Shown here piece after piece: positions 55,572-64,000 of a DNA stretch of 64,000 bases. Origin of the DNA: Albugo candida (Eukaryota; Oomycota; Peronosporomycetes; Albuginales; Albuginaceae); contig CAJNAR010000002.1 of NCBI GenBank assembly GCA_905220665.1, positions 1 to 64,000 on the forward strand, written 5' to 3'. The notes beneath the pieces are model-generated. The model ran no database searches. It was given only the letters and a program-made list of their open reading frames with translations, and was not told the origin of the DNA. Made by a program: the position numbers and the translations under genes. The stretch's first letter is position 1. Each line of letters opens with the position of its first letter.

Positions 55572-56498
55572 ATGGCCACCAACCGCACATACAATTGGCC
55601 AATGATTGCGTACATAGGCACGTGTCATGCAGCCGCTTTGATTGGTTTATTTGCGTTACGGTCATGTCGATACACAACCATCGCAATCGCGGTCGTGTGT
55701 TACTGGCTCGGCGGGCTTGGAATCACCGCAGGAGCGCATCGGCTATGGTCTCATCGATCGTATAAAGCATGTGACGCTATCCGGTTCTTCCTCATGTTGT
55801 GTCAGTCTATCGCCAATCAAGGCTCTATCATTCATTGGTGTCGAGATCATCGCGTTCATCACAAGTACTCGGACACGGAAGCGGATCCGCACAATTCGGG
55901 TCGTGGGTTTTTCTTCTCGCATATGGGTTGGCTTTTGGTAAAGAAAAGCTCCCAAGTCGTTACTGCTGGTGGAAAATTGGATTATCAGGATTTATACGAC
56001 GATTGGGTCGTTGCCTTTCAGCAAAAATACAACCCGTGGGTTCAAGTACTTATGTGTTTCGTATTTCCGACGTGGATCACGGTACATCTAACACACGAGA
56101 CCGTTTGGAACGCTCTTTTTATAACTGGTTTTCTGCGATATGTCATTCTCCTTCACGCAACGTGGTTGGTCAATAGTGCGGCCCATTTCTACGGGTATCG
56201 ACCGTATGAAGCAAACCCACCTCGTGAGAATTGGCTTGTGTCGCTATTTGCGCTCGGTGAAGGATGGCACAACTACCATCACAAATTCCCGTACGATTAC
56301 GCAACCAGCGAATTTGGCATTTGGAAGCAAATGAACCCGACCAAGCTCTTTATCGATCTACTTGCGTCACTTGGACTCGTATGGGACCGAAAACGGGCTG
56401 TTAATGTGTGGGAACGCATCAAACAAACCCGTTTGCAGGAAAAGGTCACGCAGACGACAACGACCGCGTTTTCTGAATTGAAAGCGAAATCCAATTGA
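55572..56498 (+). CDS. Delta-9 acyl-CoA (stearoyl) desaturase
   Basis: 308 residues, no intron. The three histidine boxes that bind the di-iron centre are present: HRLWSH, HRVHHK and EGWHNYHH. Four hydrophobic membrane spans surround them (e.g. AAALIGLFAL, YWLGGLGITAG, VLMCFVFPTWITVHL). These define an ER membrane acyl-CoA delta-9 desaturase that makes oleate or palmitoleate from saturated acyl-CoA. There is no C-terminal cytochrome b5 domain, so it resembles animal SCD rather than fungal Ole1 and must use separate b5. It starts a tight same-strand trio with PIMT (66 bp later) and TatD (32 bp after that). Confidence 0.94.
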   Translation: MATNRTYNWPMIAYIGTCHAAALIGLFALRSCRYTTIAIAVVCYWLGGLGITAGAHRLWSHRSYKACDAIRFFLMLCQSIANQGSIIHWCRDHRVHHKYSDTEADPHNSGRGFFFSHMGWLLVKKSSQVVTAGGKLDYQDLYDDWVVAFQQKYNPWVQVLMCFVFPTWITVHLTHETVWNALFITGFLRYVILLHATWLVNSAAHFYGYRPYEANPPRENWLVSLFALGEGWHNYHHKFPYDYATSEFGIWKQMNPTKLFIDLLASLGLVWDRKRAVNVWERIKQTRLQEKVTQTTTTAFSELKAKSN

Positions 56499-56564
56499 GT
56501 TGACCCGTTCTTAAAGTTTTTTTAATTTCATGTATTTCTTTTCCCATACACAAAAAACGTGACG

Positions 56565-57224
56565 ATGCAACGTGACGCGCTGGTCGAAAAGTTGAAATGT
56601 GACGGTGTTATTCGCTCTGTAGCTGTGTATAACGTCTTGAGATGTATCGATCGAGCAAACTACATCCCTGGAAATGGGGTTATCCGATTTGCGTATGAGG
56701 ATACGCCGTTTCCAATCGGATTTAGTCAGACGATTCAAGCGCCGCATATGCACGGATACGCTTTGGAACTCGCATATGTGACGGTGCGGGATGTGAAACG
56801 ACCAAGGATCCTGGATGTTGGTGCGGGATCCGGGTTTTTGACGGCTTGTTTTGGTCGCTTAATTGAGCATCAAAATGGTCGAGTTTTTGGTCTTGAAAGA
56901 ATTCAAGCGCTCGTCCAGCTTGCTATTTGTAATATTTGTAAAGCTGATCGAGATCTGTTGGATACAAAGATTGTATCAATATGTTACGGTGATGGGTACG
57001 ATGGGTTACCCTCGGAAGCTCCATTCCATTTTATTTATATTGGCGCTGCAGTCGATATGCCTCCGCAACAACTAATGGATCAACTTGCAGATGGAGGTCG
57101 AATGGTCGTGCCGCTGACAGAGCCTCGTGGTGGTCAAACTTTGGTGGAAATAGCGCGTCATCGCAATTCTTTCTCACAGCGTAACCTCATGAGTGTTTGT
57201 AGTGTCCCACTCGTACGTTTTTGA
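56565..57224 (+). CDS. Protein-L-isoaspartate O-methyltransferase (PIMT)
   Basis: 219 residues, no intron. It repairs isoaspartyl damage in aged proteins using S-adenosylmethionine. The SAM motif I is ILDVGAGSGFLTACF. The family blocks IGFSQTIQAPHMHGYALEL, YGDGYDGLP and QLADGGRMVVPL all fit eukaryotic PCMT1 in order and spacing. The first in-frame ATG is at 56565, only 66 bp after the desaturase stop. Confidence 0.95.
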   Translation: MQRDALVEKLKCDGVIRSVAVYNVLRCIDRANYIPGNGVIRFAYEDTPFPIGFSQTIQAPHMHGYALELAYVTVRDVKRPRILDVGAGSGFLTACFGRLIEHQNGRVFGLERIQALVQLAICNICKADRDLLDTKIVSICYGDGYDGLPSEAPFHFIYIGAAVDMPPQQLMDQLADGGRMVVPLTEPRGGQTLVEIARHRNSFSQRNLMSVCSVPLVRF

Positions 57225-57256
57225 AATCGAACTTAACAATTAATAGCGAATTATCT

Positions 57257-58115
57257 ATGGACCAAAAGTTTTTCGATATCGATTGTAACTTGACGCATGT
57301 GGACCTCCGGGCTCATGTGCCCAGGCTCTTGGATGCGGCTCAGAGTGTCGGGGTGACGTCAATGCTTGTGCCTGGAACCACATTGGACACCAGTAGGGAC
57401 GCAATTGAGCTTGGACGTCAGTACCCCGAGTACGTGTTCCCGACGGCCGGTGTCCATCCATTTCACGCGGACACTGCGCCTTCCGAGGACGAACTGAATC
57501 AATTACGAGAGTTATCGAGTCAAGGTGGGATACCTTCGTGTCACATGTAGCAACTTATTGTGTCTGGTAGTGTGTGCTGTAGGTGAATGTGGGTTGGATT
57601 ATTCGGAGGGGTTTCCGTCGCCTGAACCACAGAAAGCGTGGTTGCAGGCACAGATTCGAATTGCATGTGCGATTCAGAAACCGCTTTTTATGCATGAGCG
57701 TCGCGCGTTTGTGGATTTCATGGAAATTATTACAAAAGTACGCAAAGAAGTATCAGCATTTCCAAATGTGGCTGTGCACTGCTTTACCGGTACAGAGTTC
57801 GAATTACAAGCTTATATTAAGAGCGACTTTTATATCGGTATTACTGGCTTTATTTGCAAGAATCATGGGGCCAGTTTGCGAGAATTGGTGACTCAAATTC
57901 CCAAAGAGCGTTTGCTGATTGAAACGGATGCTCCGTACATGGGATTCAAGCAATGTCGACGAAATGAGAGTGATTATCGGGCGAAAAAACAATACCCAAA
58001 TGTCCCGAGTGCGCTTCCGTTAGTGGCGGAAACCTTGGCAGTTATGTTGGAAATGAGTGTCGCACAAGTGGCACAGCTAACAGTTAGAAACGCACGACGC
58101 TTTTTAATGCTGTAG
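57257..58115 (+). CDS. TatD-family metal-dependent deoxyribonuclease
   Basis: Exons 57257-57524 and 57571-58115 (intron 46 nt) give 270 residues. The amidohydrolase-like TIM barrel shows the family motifs in order: FDIDCNLTH, TAGVHPFHA, VGECGLDYS, MHERRAF, VAVHCFTGT and ETDAPYMGFK. The E of GECGLDY, His of MHER and VHCF, and D of ETDAP are metal-binding positions in the family. TatD enzymes act as 3'-5' exonucleases and in DNA repair or apoptosis-like DNA breakdown. The start codon is 32 bp after the PIMT stop. Confidence 0.94.
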
Positions 58116-58573
58116 CGTTTTATTCCAAATAGAAACGCTCATTTCTGTGTAAACGATGTGATGTGGTTCAACTTTTCTTTACTTTCAGTCGACATTGTAG
58201 ACGGTTGTAACAGAAGTTCGGCGAACCTTGCGTTACGTTTCTTTCTCTGCGCTTGATCCGATGGGATTTGTCGTTCCTTCAGGAATACAAATTAGCAGAA
58301 AGAAGCAATTGCAACGCAATACAAATTGGCAGGATCACGCACAATCCTCTCACGTATCTCATCATCCGACGCTGGCTTCCAAAAACACACTGCAACCGCC
58401 GTAGGAACAGTAAACATCGCGACATACTGCAGCAACATCACCGACACCTTGACCATGATTCAATGTAAAGTACGACTCCTACAATTGTGTGACCCTCTCC
58501 ACGAATCATGTACCTCCACCTCCAATTATGTCTTTATTCCCGAAATAGCGTGAGCCACCTGACCTCATTTTGC
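58116..58573. other. Intergenic region upstream of the CDK gene
   Basis: 458 bp with no supported gene. ACCTCATTTTGCATG, directly at the CDK start codon, resembles an Inr, but then the 5' leader would be only a few bases. It may be chance. Confidence 0.5.
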
Positions 58574-59580
58574 ATGGAAAATTACCAAAAAGTAGAAAAA
58601 ATCGGTGAAGGAACGTATGGGATCGTGTACAAAGCCAAAGACTTGAAGTCCGGTCGGATCGTTGCGTTAAAGAAAATCCGTTTGGAATCCGACAATGAGG
58701 GCGTCCCATCAACTGCAATGCGCGAAATCTCTCTCCTCAAAGAATTATCATCGCATCCCAACATTGTTCGATTATATGAAGTTTTGTATCAAGAAAATAA
58801 ACTGTATCTCGTGTTCGAGTTTCTGGATTTTGATTTGAAGAAATGTATCGAAAAACTACCATCTCGGATGGAATTTCTGCAAATCAAAAGCTATTTATAT
58901 CAATTACTCGCTGGGATTGCGTTTTGCCACACCAATTGCGTCCTTCATCGCGATCTCAAGCCTCAAAATCTGCTCATCGATCAATATGGGAATTTGAAAT
59001 TGGCAGATTTCGGACTTGCTCGAGCTATTGGCATTCCCATTCGGAGTTATACCCACGAAGTCGTCACACTTTGGTATCGTGCGCCAGAGATACTTTTAGG
59101 CGCCAAACATTACTCGACACCCGTCGACGTGTGGTCTATTGGATGCATATTTGCTGAAATGGTCAACAAGCAGCCGCTCTTCCCTGGAGATTCCGAAATC
59201 GATGAGCTCTTTAGGATTTTCCGGTGCGTGATGAATGTCTTCGGAAGGTATGCTAATGTCGCACGAATGTAGCGTCCTTGGAACTCCCGATGAAGTCTTA
59301 TGGCCCGGCGTTTCCAGCTATCCCGACTACAAGACCACGTTCCCGAAATGGAGACCTCGATCATTGGCCAAAGTGGTACCTTACCTCGATCCCGTGGGAT
59401 TGGATTTGCTTTCGGTACGCGTGAAAAAGTCGATTTTGAAGGTTTTACAGTGATACGATGTGATAGAGAATGCTTCAATATGAGCCTGGATGCAGAATTA
59501 CACCTCGAACGGCAATGGCGCATCCGTGGTTTAATGATTTATTGCATCAATACGCACTTCCGAACGATAGAAATTTATAA
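58574..59580 (+). CDS. Cyclin-dependent kinase (CDK1/CDC2-like) with PSTAMRE helix
   Basis: Exons 58574-59223, 59273-59414 and 59467-59580 (introns 49 and 52 nt) give 301 residues, a bare kinase domain of normal CDK length. The G-loop [11 protein letters not shown] carries the inhibitory Thr/Tyr pair. The cyclin-binding helix reads PSTAMRE where CDK1/2 have PSTAIRE. Catalytic parts are [13 protein letters not shown] and DFGLAR, and the T-loop is [19 protein letters not shown] with a conserved activating Thr. The C-lobe shows [11 protein letters not shown] and a final [10 protein letters not shown]. It probably drives the mitotic cycle; the exact CDK class needs a tree. Confidence 0.93.
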
Positions 59581-59660
59581 AATGATTTTTTGGAGTTGAA
59601 AAAGTTCAGCGATTAAAATCGCTTTTGGGTCGAAAAATCAATAGAAAACGATGTAAATGT

Positions 59661-59882
59661 TTACATGTGCTCATTCACGCTTTCTTTTTCTTCTGTGGCG
59701 ACGTCGAAGCTTTCTGGAGGTGGCTTTTTACGATGTTGATCGATAGAAATCGCAGGTTTTCGATTCGAAATGGACCTTAAAAACTCATTGAAATTATTTT
59801 CTTGCCGAGTCCATTCAGCGGTCTCACGCGAAATCGCTCGTTCTTCCGTCGGACGCGAAAGTATGCTCAATGTCGTCTCCAT
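59661..59882 (-). CDS. Small hypothetical protein
   Basis: A 73-residue frame rich in Glu, Arg, Asn and Ser (METTLSILSRPTEERAISRE…). The frame stays open upstream of the ATG to ~59945 (TLKLSEKDREIKRL), so a 5' exon may be missing. The predicted structure is a short coiled coil plus disordered tail. No family recognised. It lies between the CDK and TMEM161 genes. Confidence 0.45.
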   Translation of the reverse strand: METTLSILSRPTEERAISRETAEWTRQENNFNEFLRSISNRKPAISIDQHRKKPPPESFDVATEEKESVNEHM

Positions 59883-60002
59883 CAGTCTTTTTATTTCGCG
59901 GTCTTTCTCACTCAGTTTGAGAGTGCAAAAATCAATGGACAGCGTTCCTTATGGAAATTTCTCAACTAAATTTTCTATGCTTTTTTTTTTAAAGTGTATC
60001 GT

Positions 60003-61358
60003 TCAAATTCGTTTCTTCTTTCCCAACTTTTTCTTTGGCACGCGTTCCGTTGAAATTCCATTCGATTTAAAAGCACAATAGCAAAAAGCTCCAAAAAGTT
60101 GCCACATCCAAACAGATGTCATCCACCAAATCGAAAAGCCCACAAGCGATTGGTACGCAGAAGGGGAAATGAATGTAAATTGTAAAACTTTTCGAATTAG
60201 AAATCCAATTTCATTCCCGTCGGAGTCTTTAAATTGCAAATGTGTTTCTTCACGTAAAGAAAATTCGGTCTTCCACATGAAAGAGACCGCGAGAAGCGCC
60301 GTGGAAAGTGCGATATATTGGACGACAAACATGGGTAAGAAATTGTAATGGAGCTTTACGTTTGCTTGTATCCGAGCGAGAGAGAGCTGTGTGTTGACTT
60401 GAGGCAACGAAGTACTTCTTGGCTCCAGTAGAAACCACTGCGAATGAAATCGAAAGAGGAACACGCGAAAAAGGACCAACGTCAACACCAACGCGATTCG
60501 AAGTCTGTGCCACGTACTTGGATCCATAAAGCGTTGAGCGACGATGGAAATGAACGACAGCCAACTGAGATTGACCAAAAGCGGCAAAAGTAAATTCAGT
60601 GCCAAAAGAAGTGATCGAACGTATCCGATCGATGCGGTGCTTTTTCGGGTATAAAAATGATAGAATTTAGCCATTTGAAGCGCGGGTTCAAATGATGTGA
60701 ATGCCAGCAATGCGGCGAAGGCAGATGTCAGTATGACTGCTAGCAGGTGAATGACATGCGTCCAAAACACTTTTTCCGAATCGGACGGTTGCAATTTCAA
60801 TTGACGCGATATTTCATCGACTCTTTCACTTAGCTTTTGTATACAATTTTCCATATTAAAATCAAACCAAAATGGAGGCGCAAATATCACAAAAAGAGAC
60901 AAAATGAATCCCAAGACGCTAATTCCAATAGAAATATATTGTTGAGTGTCATACGTACCGACTCGACTGAATTGAAGTCTGTTCATTTGTATCGGGAACA
61001 TCAACGCGATTAATAAAAGCGTCCACAATCCGTAAGAAGCAGTCGATGGCGCAGTCGTAAATTGACTTTGGAGGTATTGACTCAATGCTGCGGCTATTAG
61101 AGACACATTCATTATGACAAAGGACTCGTACATGTCGTAATACGCGATTCGCTGAAAGGTTCCATCGGTAGCTCGAATACATTCCCACTTCAGCTGTAAA
61201 GCCTTTTGCTTTCCATTCGAATGCTCCACCGCGTCAGGTGGAAGCAGAATTACCAAATCTTCCAATATGTATGAACTCAGGCTAAAGATTGAACGCAATC
61301 GGAACTGAATAAATGCAAAAAGGAGTCCGACAATTACGTCCGCAGAAAGGAGAGCCAT
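60003..61358 (-). CDS. TMEM161: TMEM161-family multipass membrane protein
   Basis: 451 residues, no intron. About eight hydrophobic spans (e.g. VIVGLLFAFIQFRL, YISIGISVLGFILSLFVIF, VIHLLAVILTSAFAALLAF). TMEM161 features are FEPALQMAKFYHFY, LRIALVLTLVLFRVFLFRFH and IQANVKLHYNFLPMFVVQYI, which align with the animal protein's [27 protein letters not shown] and QYVAP segments. The N-terminal part before the first core span is shorter than in animals. The tail is very basic (KKKLGKKKR). The molecular function of the family is not settled. Confidence 0.8.
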   Translation of the reverse strand: MALLSADVIVGLLFAFIQFRLRSIFSLSSYILEDLVILLPPDAVEHSNGKQKALQLKWECIRATDGTFQRIAYYDMYESFVIMNVSLIAAALSQYLQSQFTTAPSTASYGLWTLLLIALMFPIQMNRLQFSRVGTYDTQQYISIGISVLGFILSLFVIFAPPFWFDFNMENCIQKLSERVDEISRQLKLQPSDSEKVFWTHVIHLLAVILTSAFAALLAFTSFEPALQMAKFYHFYTRKSTASIGYVRSLLLALNLLLPLLVNLSWLSFISIVAQRFMDPSTWHRLRIALVLTLVLFRVFLFRFHSQWFLLEPRSTSLPQVNTQLSLARIQANVKLHYNFLPMFVVQYIALSTALLAVSFMWKTEFSLREETHLQFKDSDGNEIGFLIRKVLQFTFISPSAYQSLVGFSIWWMTSVWMWQLFGAFCYCAFKSNGISTERVPKKKLGKKKRI

Positions 61359-61664
61359 CGGAAAGGATTTTGATTGGGTGTTAAGAACGGGAAAGTAAGA
61401 TATTATGAAAGTCGGAAACCTTTCTTTCTGAAGTCTTTTCGTTTTGTTGTTGTGCGCGTCAGAGCGCTGAAACGTCGTAACCTGTGAACTCGTATCGTTC
61501 CTATAGCGTTGAGAAACAATCGTTCAAAGCAGTGACCCCAAACGAGTCATCCGATGCTACAAAATGCGCAGGCAACTTGGGCGCATCTGCGGACAGAATG
61601 CACAGTTTGTGGCAAAAACACGCGCGCATTGAATACATTCTCTCATTTATATTTTGTTCGGTTT

Positions 61665-62872
61665 TCACTTTTGCGCAAATACATTCGATGCGTCAAAATC
61701 GCCAAACGGATCGAATGCATTCGATCGATTTGTGAGATTCGTTGAAGGCGCTTTTTGCGCGGAAGCAGAGGGAAAGTCTGCAAAACTCGCAAAACTCTCT
61801 ACCGGCGCATTCGACCATCCCGAAGAATTCTGACAATTCGACGGTGCGTCAAAGTTCATCAAATCCACAGGCTTCACCGCGACATCACGTTTCGCTTGTT
61901 CAAAGACAGTTTTTGCTGCCATCTTCCCCTTTATCGGTGGAAGCGGTTTCTGCTCCAACATTGCCTGACAACAATCCAAAATATGATCAATGTCGGCTCG
62001 TTTCTCGACATCGGACGTCAACATGCGCGCAATTAAAGTATGAAAATGTCCAGAGTACGGTGAAGTGTCTGGTATCACATATCGATCGGTCCGCAATCCT
62101 TCCGGAGGGAATGGCGGTTTGAAGAACGCTAATGTGTAGAGAATGCACCCCATTGCCCAAATATCAACAGCTTGTGTCAGTTCTCCAGCTCCGAACATTG
62201 CGGTTCCTTCGACATCGGCGAGCTCGGGCGAACGATACATCGCTGTTGTTCGTTTCGCGACATGTTCCAATTCTCTTAAACGATCTTCTTTCTTTGTGAG
62301 ATATTGCGTCCCGATGACACACGAACCGAAATCACACAATTTGTACACTTTATTTTTCGCAAGTAAGAAATTCTCAAGTTTGAGATCGCGATGCGCTACC
62401 GGAGGCTCTTGATGATGAAGCACCTGCACAGGACTGAGATCGCGTCAGATGTGTTTGTAGAGAGGATAGTGACGTACATGCACAGTGATCGGAAAAGTTT
62501 AACGACTTCTATCTCGGAGAATCGTTTCGCTTGCATTTGTTTCATTGTGTCGTAAAGATGTCCGAAAGGGCAGAATTCCATTAATATGAAAACTTCTCGT
62601 TCCTCGCGGCCTTTGGAAATGCATTCGGATCCGTAGAATTCGACAATTTGATTGTGTCGGAAACGCTTATTCATATCGATTTCCGATTGAATCCACGCGA
62701 AAGTCGCATTTGTGTCGGCAACGAGTCGTTTGAGGACCATTGGGGTGCCTGAGGAAAAGTCTTTTACGAGGAAAATGAAGGACGAGCCGCCTTCACCGAG
62801 GTACTTTGTGACCTCTATATCAAAGCCTGCAATACGAGCACGTCTGCCAATGTGAGCTTGGACATTGCCCAT
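61665..62872 (-). CDS. NAK-family Ser/Thr kinase (AAK1/GAK/Ark1-like)
   Basis: Exons 62872-62478 and 62433-61665 (intron 44 nt) give 387 residues. The acceptor TCAG at 62434-62437 is chosen because it gives a continuous kinase (CIPVQVLHHQEPPVAHRDLK). Features: glycine loop LGEGGSSFIF, catalytic Lys in VLKRL, HRDLKLENF, DFGSC, and an activation segment with TTAMYRSPELAD, which is typical of NAK kinases. The short tail ends with AFDPFGDFD, a DPF/FxDF-like motif that in AAK1-type proteins binds AP-2. It probably regulates clathrin endocytosis or actin patches. A decayed 5' copy lies at 30430-30650. Divergent from the second GH7 gene. Confidence 0.9.
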
Positions 62873-63738
62873 GTTTGCAGGCGTTAGGAAGAGCTATAAG
62901 AGTTGAAAATAGAAGCGAACGTGAGACGCGAAACGTCGTGATTGCATGGCTATATGTGGTATTTAGAATAGATGGTGAATATAAATGAAGATGACAAATG
63001 TATTTGACTCGAGTTAGTGTGTGTATCTTGTAATTAGGGATATTTGTAATGGAGACCTGTATAAACACATAAGAAGTGAGGGTTCATGTTGCGGAAAATC
63101 AACTTTCATAGGATTGGATGAACGATCACTAATTAATTGGGTAAGGTAGGATCAACTTATACACACGTGTGCAATTATTGCGTATACTTCCTCTCAATCA
63201 TTCGCTCACTGCGAGGGAGTGATTTCGGTTAAGAAAAGGATTGTACCGACAAGTGGACGGGTATGTGAATGCTTCACCTATAGTATCCGCGGATGACTGG
63301 TTGGAGGAGAATACTTCGTGGCTGGGATGGTATGACAAGAATGCCTCGAGACGGAGCTGATCCGAAAGCGAACTATCAATGTCGTGCACGAGTTATAGTC
63401 TAATAAAACCGAAAGCTCCCCCATGAGCCAATCAGCAATCTGCGATCAGTTGACTTGTCACCTCAACCCGGTCTTTTACATTATAAAATCATCCAATCAC
63501 AAGTGCGTGGCACAACCCACCAATAGTATTTTAGCCAGTCTTTGCACACTTTGAGGGTTTTGCGTACGTTTCCGTTCTGGTCGCCTCCGCATTGTGGTGA
63601 CGTAATGGTGCCACCCGCAAACTTGTGTCAGGAAACTCAGCCACGTACACCTACGCCAATGACAGATCATGGAACAAACCGAGTGAGCTAAAGACATTCT
63701 CACTTTTGAATATTCCTACAGCCAAAACGAAAGCTTTA
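62873..63738. promoter_or_regulatory. Divergent intergenic region between kinase and GH7 copy 2
   Basis: 866 bp with no supported gene. Its kinase side matches 30430-30530. Its GH7 side (CCAATCACAAGTG ~63493, TTTTAGCCAGT ~63528, CAGCCACGTACA ~63640, TTCTCACTTTTGAAT ~63698) matches 29245-29370 in reverse, apart from an extra ~110 bp here. Confidence 0.8.
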
Positions 63739-64000
63739 ATGATTTATCCTATCACGCTTGTGCTTGCAAGTTTGCTGCCAACGGGCCGAACTCAGCAGGT
63801 CGGAACTCTCCAGCCCGAAAAACATCCCTTATTACCGATGAAATTTTGCAATTCAACGGGATGTGAACCCGTTGCAAATACACAAATTGTATTGGACGCT
63901 AACTGGCGTTGGGTACACGAACTAAAAGGTTCTTCGAATTGTTATAAAGGAAACAAGTGGATTTCCCCCTTTTGTGACGATCCAGAAAAATGTGCGTTGA
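63739..64000 (+). CDS. Second GH7 cellobiohydrolase, N-terminal part (cut by window end)
   Basis: The open frame begins with an ATG at 63739 and runs past the window end; 87 residues are visible. Signal peptide (ITLVLASLLPTGRTQ) then the GH7 N-terminus: HPLLPMKFC, LDANWRWVHE and NCYKGNKW. The tunnel-entrance Trp pair of DANWRW is intact, unlike the copy at 27825-29219. The visible part is clearly diverged from the first copy, so the duplication is not recent. The catalytic region lies outside the window. Confidence 0.9.
   Translation, partial: MIYPITLVLASLLPTGRTQQVGTLQPEKHPLLPMKFCNSTGCEPVANTQIVLDANWRWVHELKGSSNCYKGNKWISPFCDDPEKCAL

Noticed and set aside
57221..57256. TatD start overlapping the PIMT stop
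   Set aside because: It would need a TTG start; the first ATG is at 57257, directly before the conserved FDIDCNLTH.
61484..61735. 83-codon plus-strand frame between TMEM161 and the kinase
   Set aside because: It overlaps the kinase 3' end on the other strand and has no protein-like features.

Overview
This is a chromosome end from an oomycete-type stramenopile. The evidence is a plant/oomycete-type telomere (CCCTAAA on the + strand, i.e. TTTAGGG outward), 44-58 nt GT-AG introns, a secreted GH7 cellobiohydrolase pair of the kind oomycetes carry, flagellar genes (DRC4, WDR92), and sequences close to the oomycete Inr/FPR core promoter upstream of two genes. The compact right half would fit a small-genome oomycete such as a white rust, but the genus is not proven by the sequence.

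Layout: (1) 1-445 telomere with variant repeats, fused to the broken 3' end of a coiled-coil gene. (2) 0.4-20 kb is a graveyard of decayed genes. It holds the coiled-coil gene, a CCR4-NOT scaffold NOT1 relic, a DDE transposase relic, a Nup98-Nup96 relic carrying a tRNA-derived SINE with a perfect 15-bp target duplication, and fragments that look coding but were not identified. (3) 20.6-27.4 kb and 30.7-37.7 kb hold two decayed, near full-length LINEs of one family in opposite orientations. (4) Between them lies an intact GH7 gene next to a 5' fragment of a NAK-type kinase gene. The same kinase/GH7 pair occurs intact and inverted at the right edge (61.7-64 kb), so this is an inverted segmental duplication. 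(5) 39.5-64 kb is mostly intact and gene-dense, apart from an empty stretch at 40.7-44.0 kb. In order it holds a MORN-repeat protein, a very large Pro-rich membrane protein with 17 tandem ~60-residue repeats, DRC4, WDR92, a PX protein, a CYP86-clan P450, a delta-9 desaturase, PIMT, TatD nuclease, a CDK, a small unknown, TMEM161, a NAK kinase and a second GH7 cut by the window edge.

Functional threads: cilium/flagellum (DRC4, WDR92, perhaps MORN), fatty-acid modification (P450 and desaturase, divergent), cell surface/wall (Pro-rich protein, GH7 enzymes), endocytic signalling (NAK kinase, PX) and protein/DNA upkeep (PIMT, TatD). Exon joins were inferred by eye from splice sites and reading phase. 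No database search was possible.
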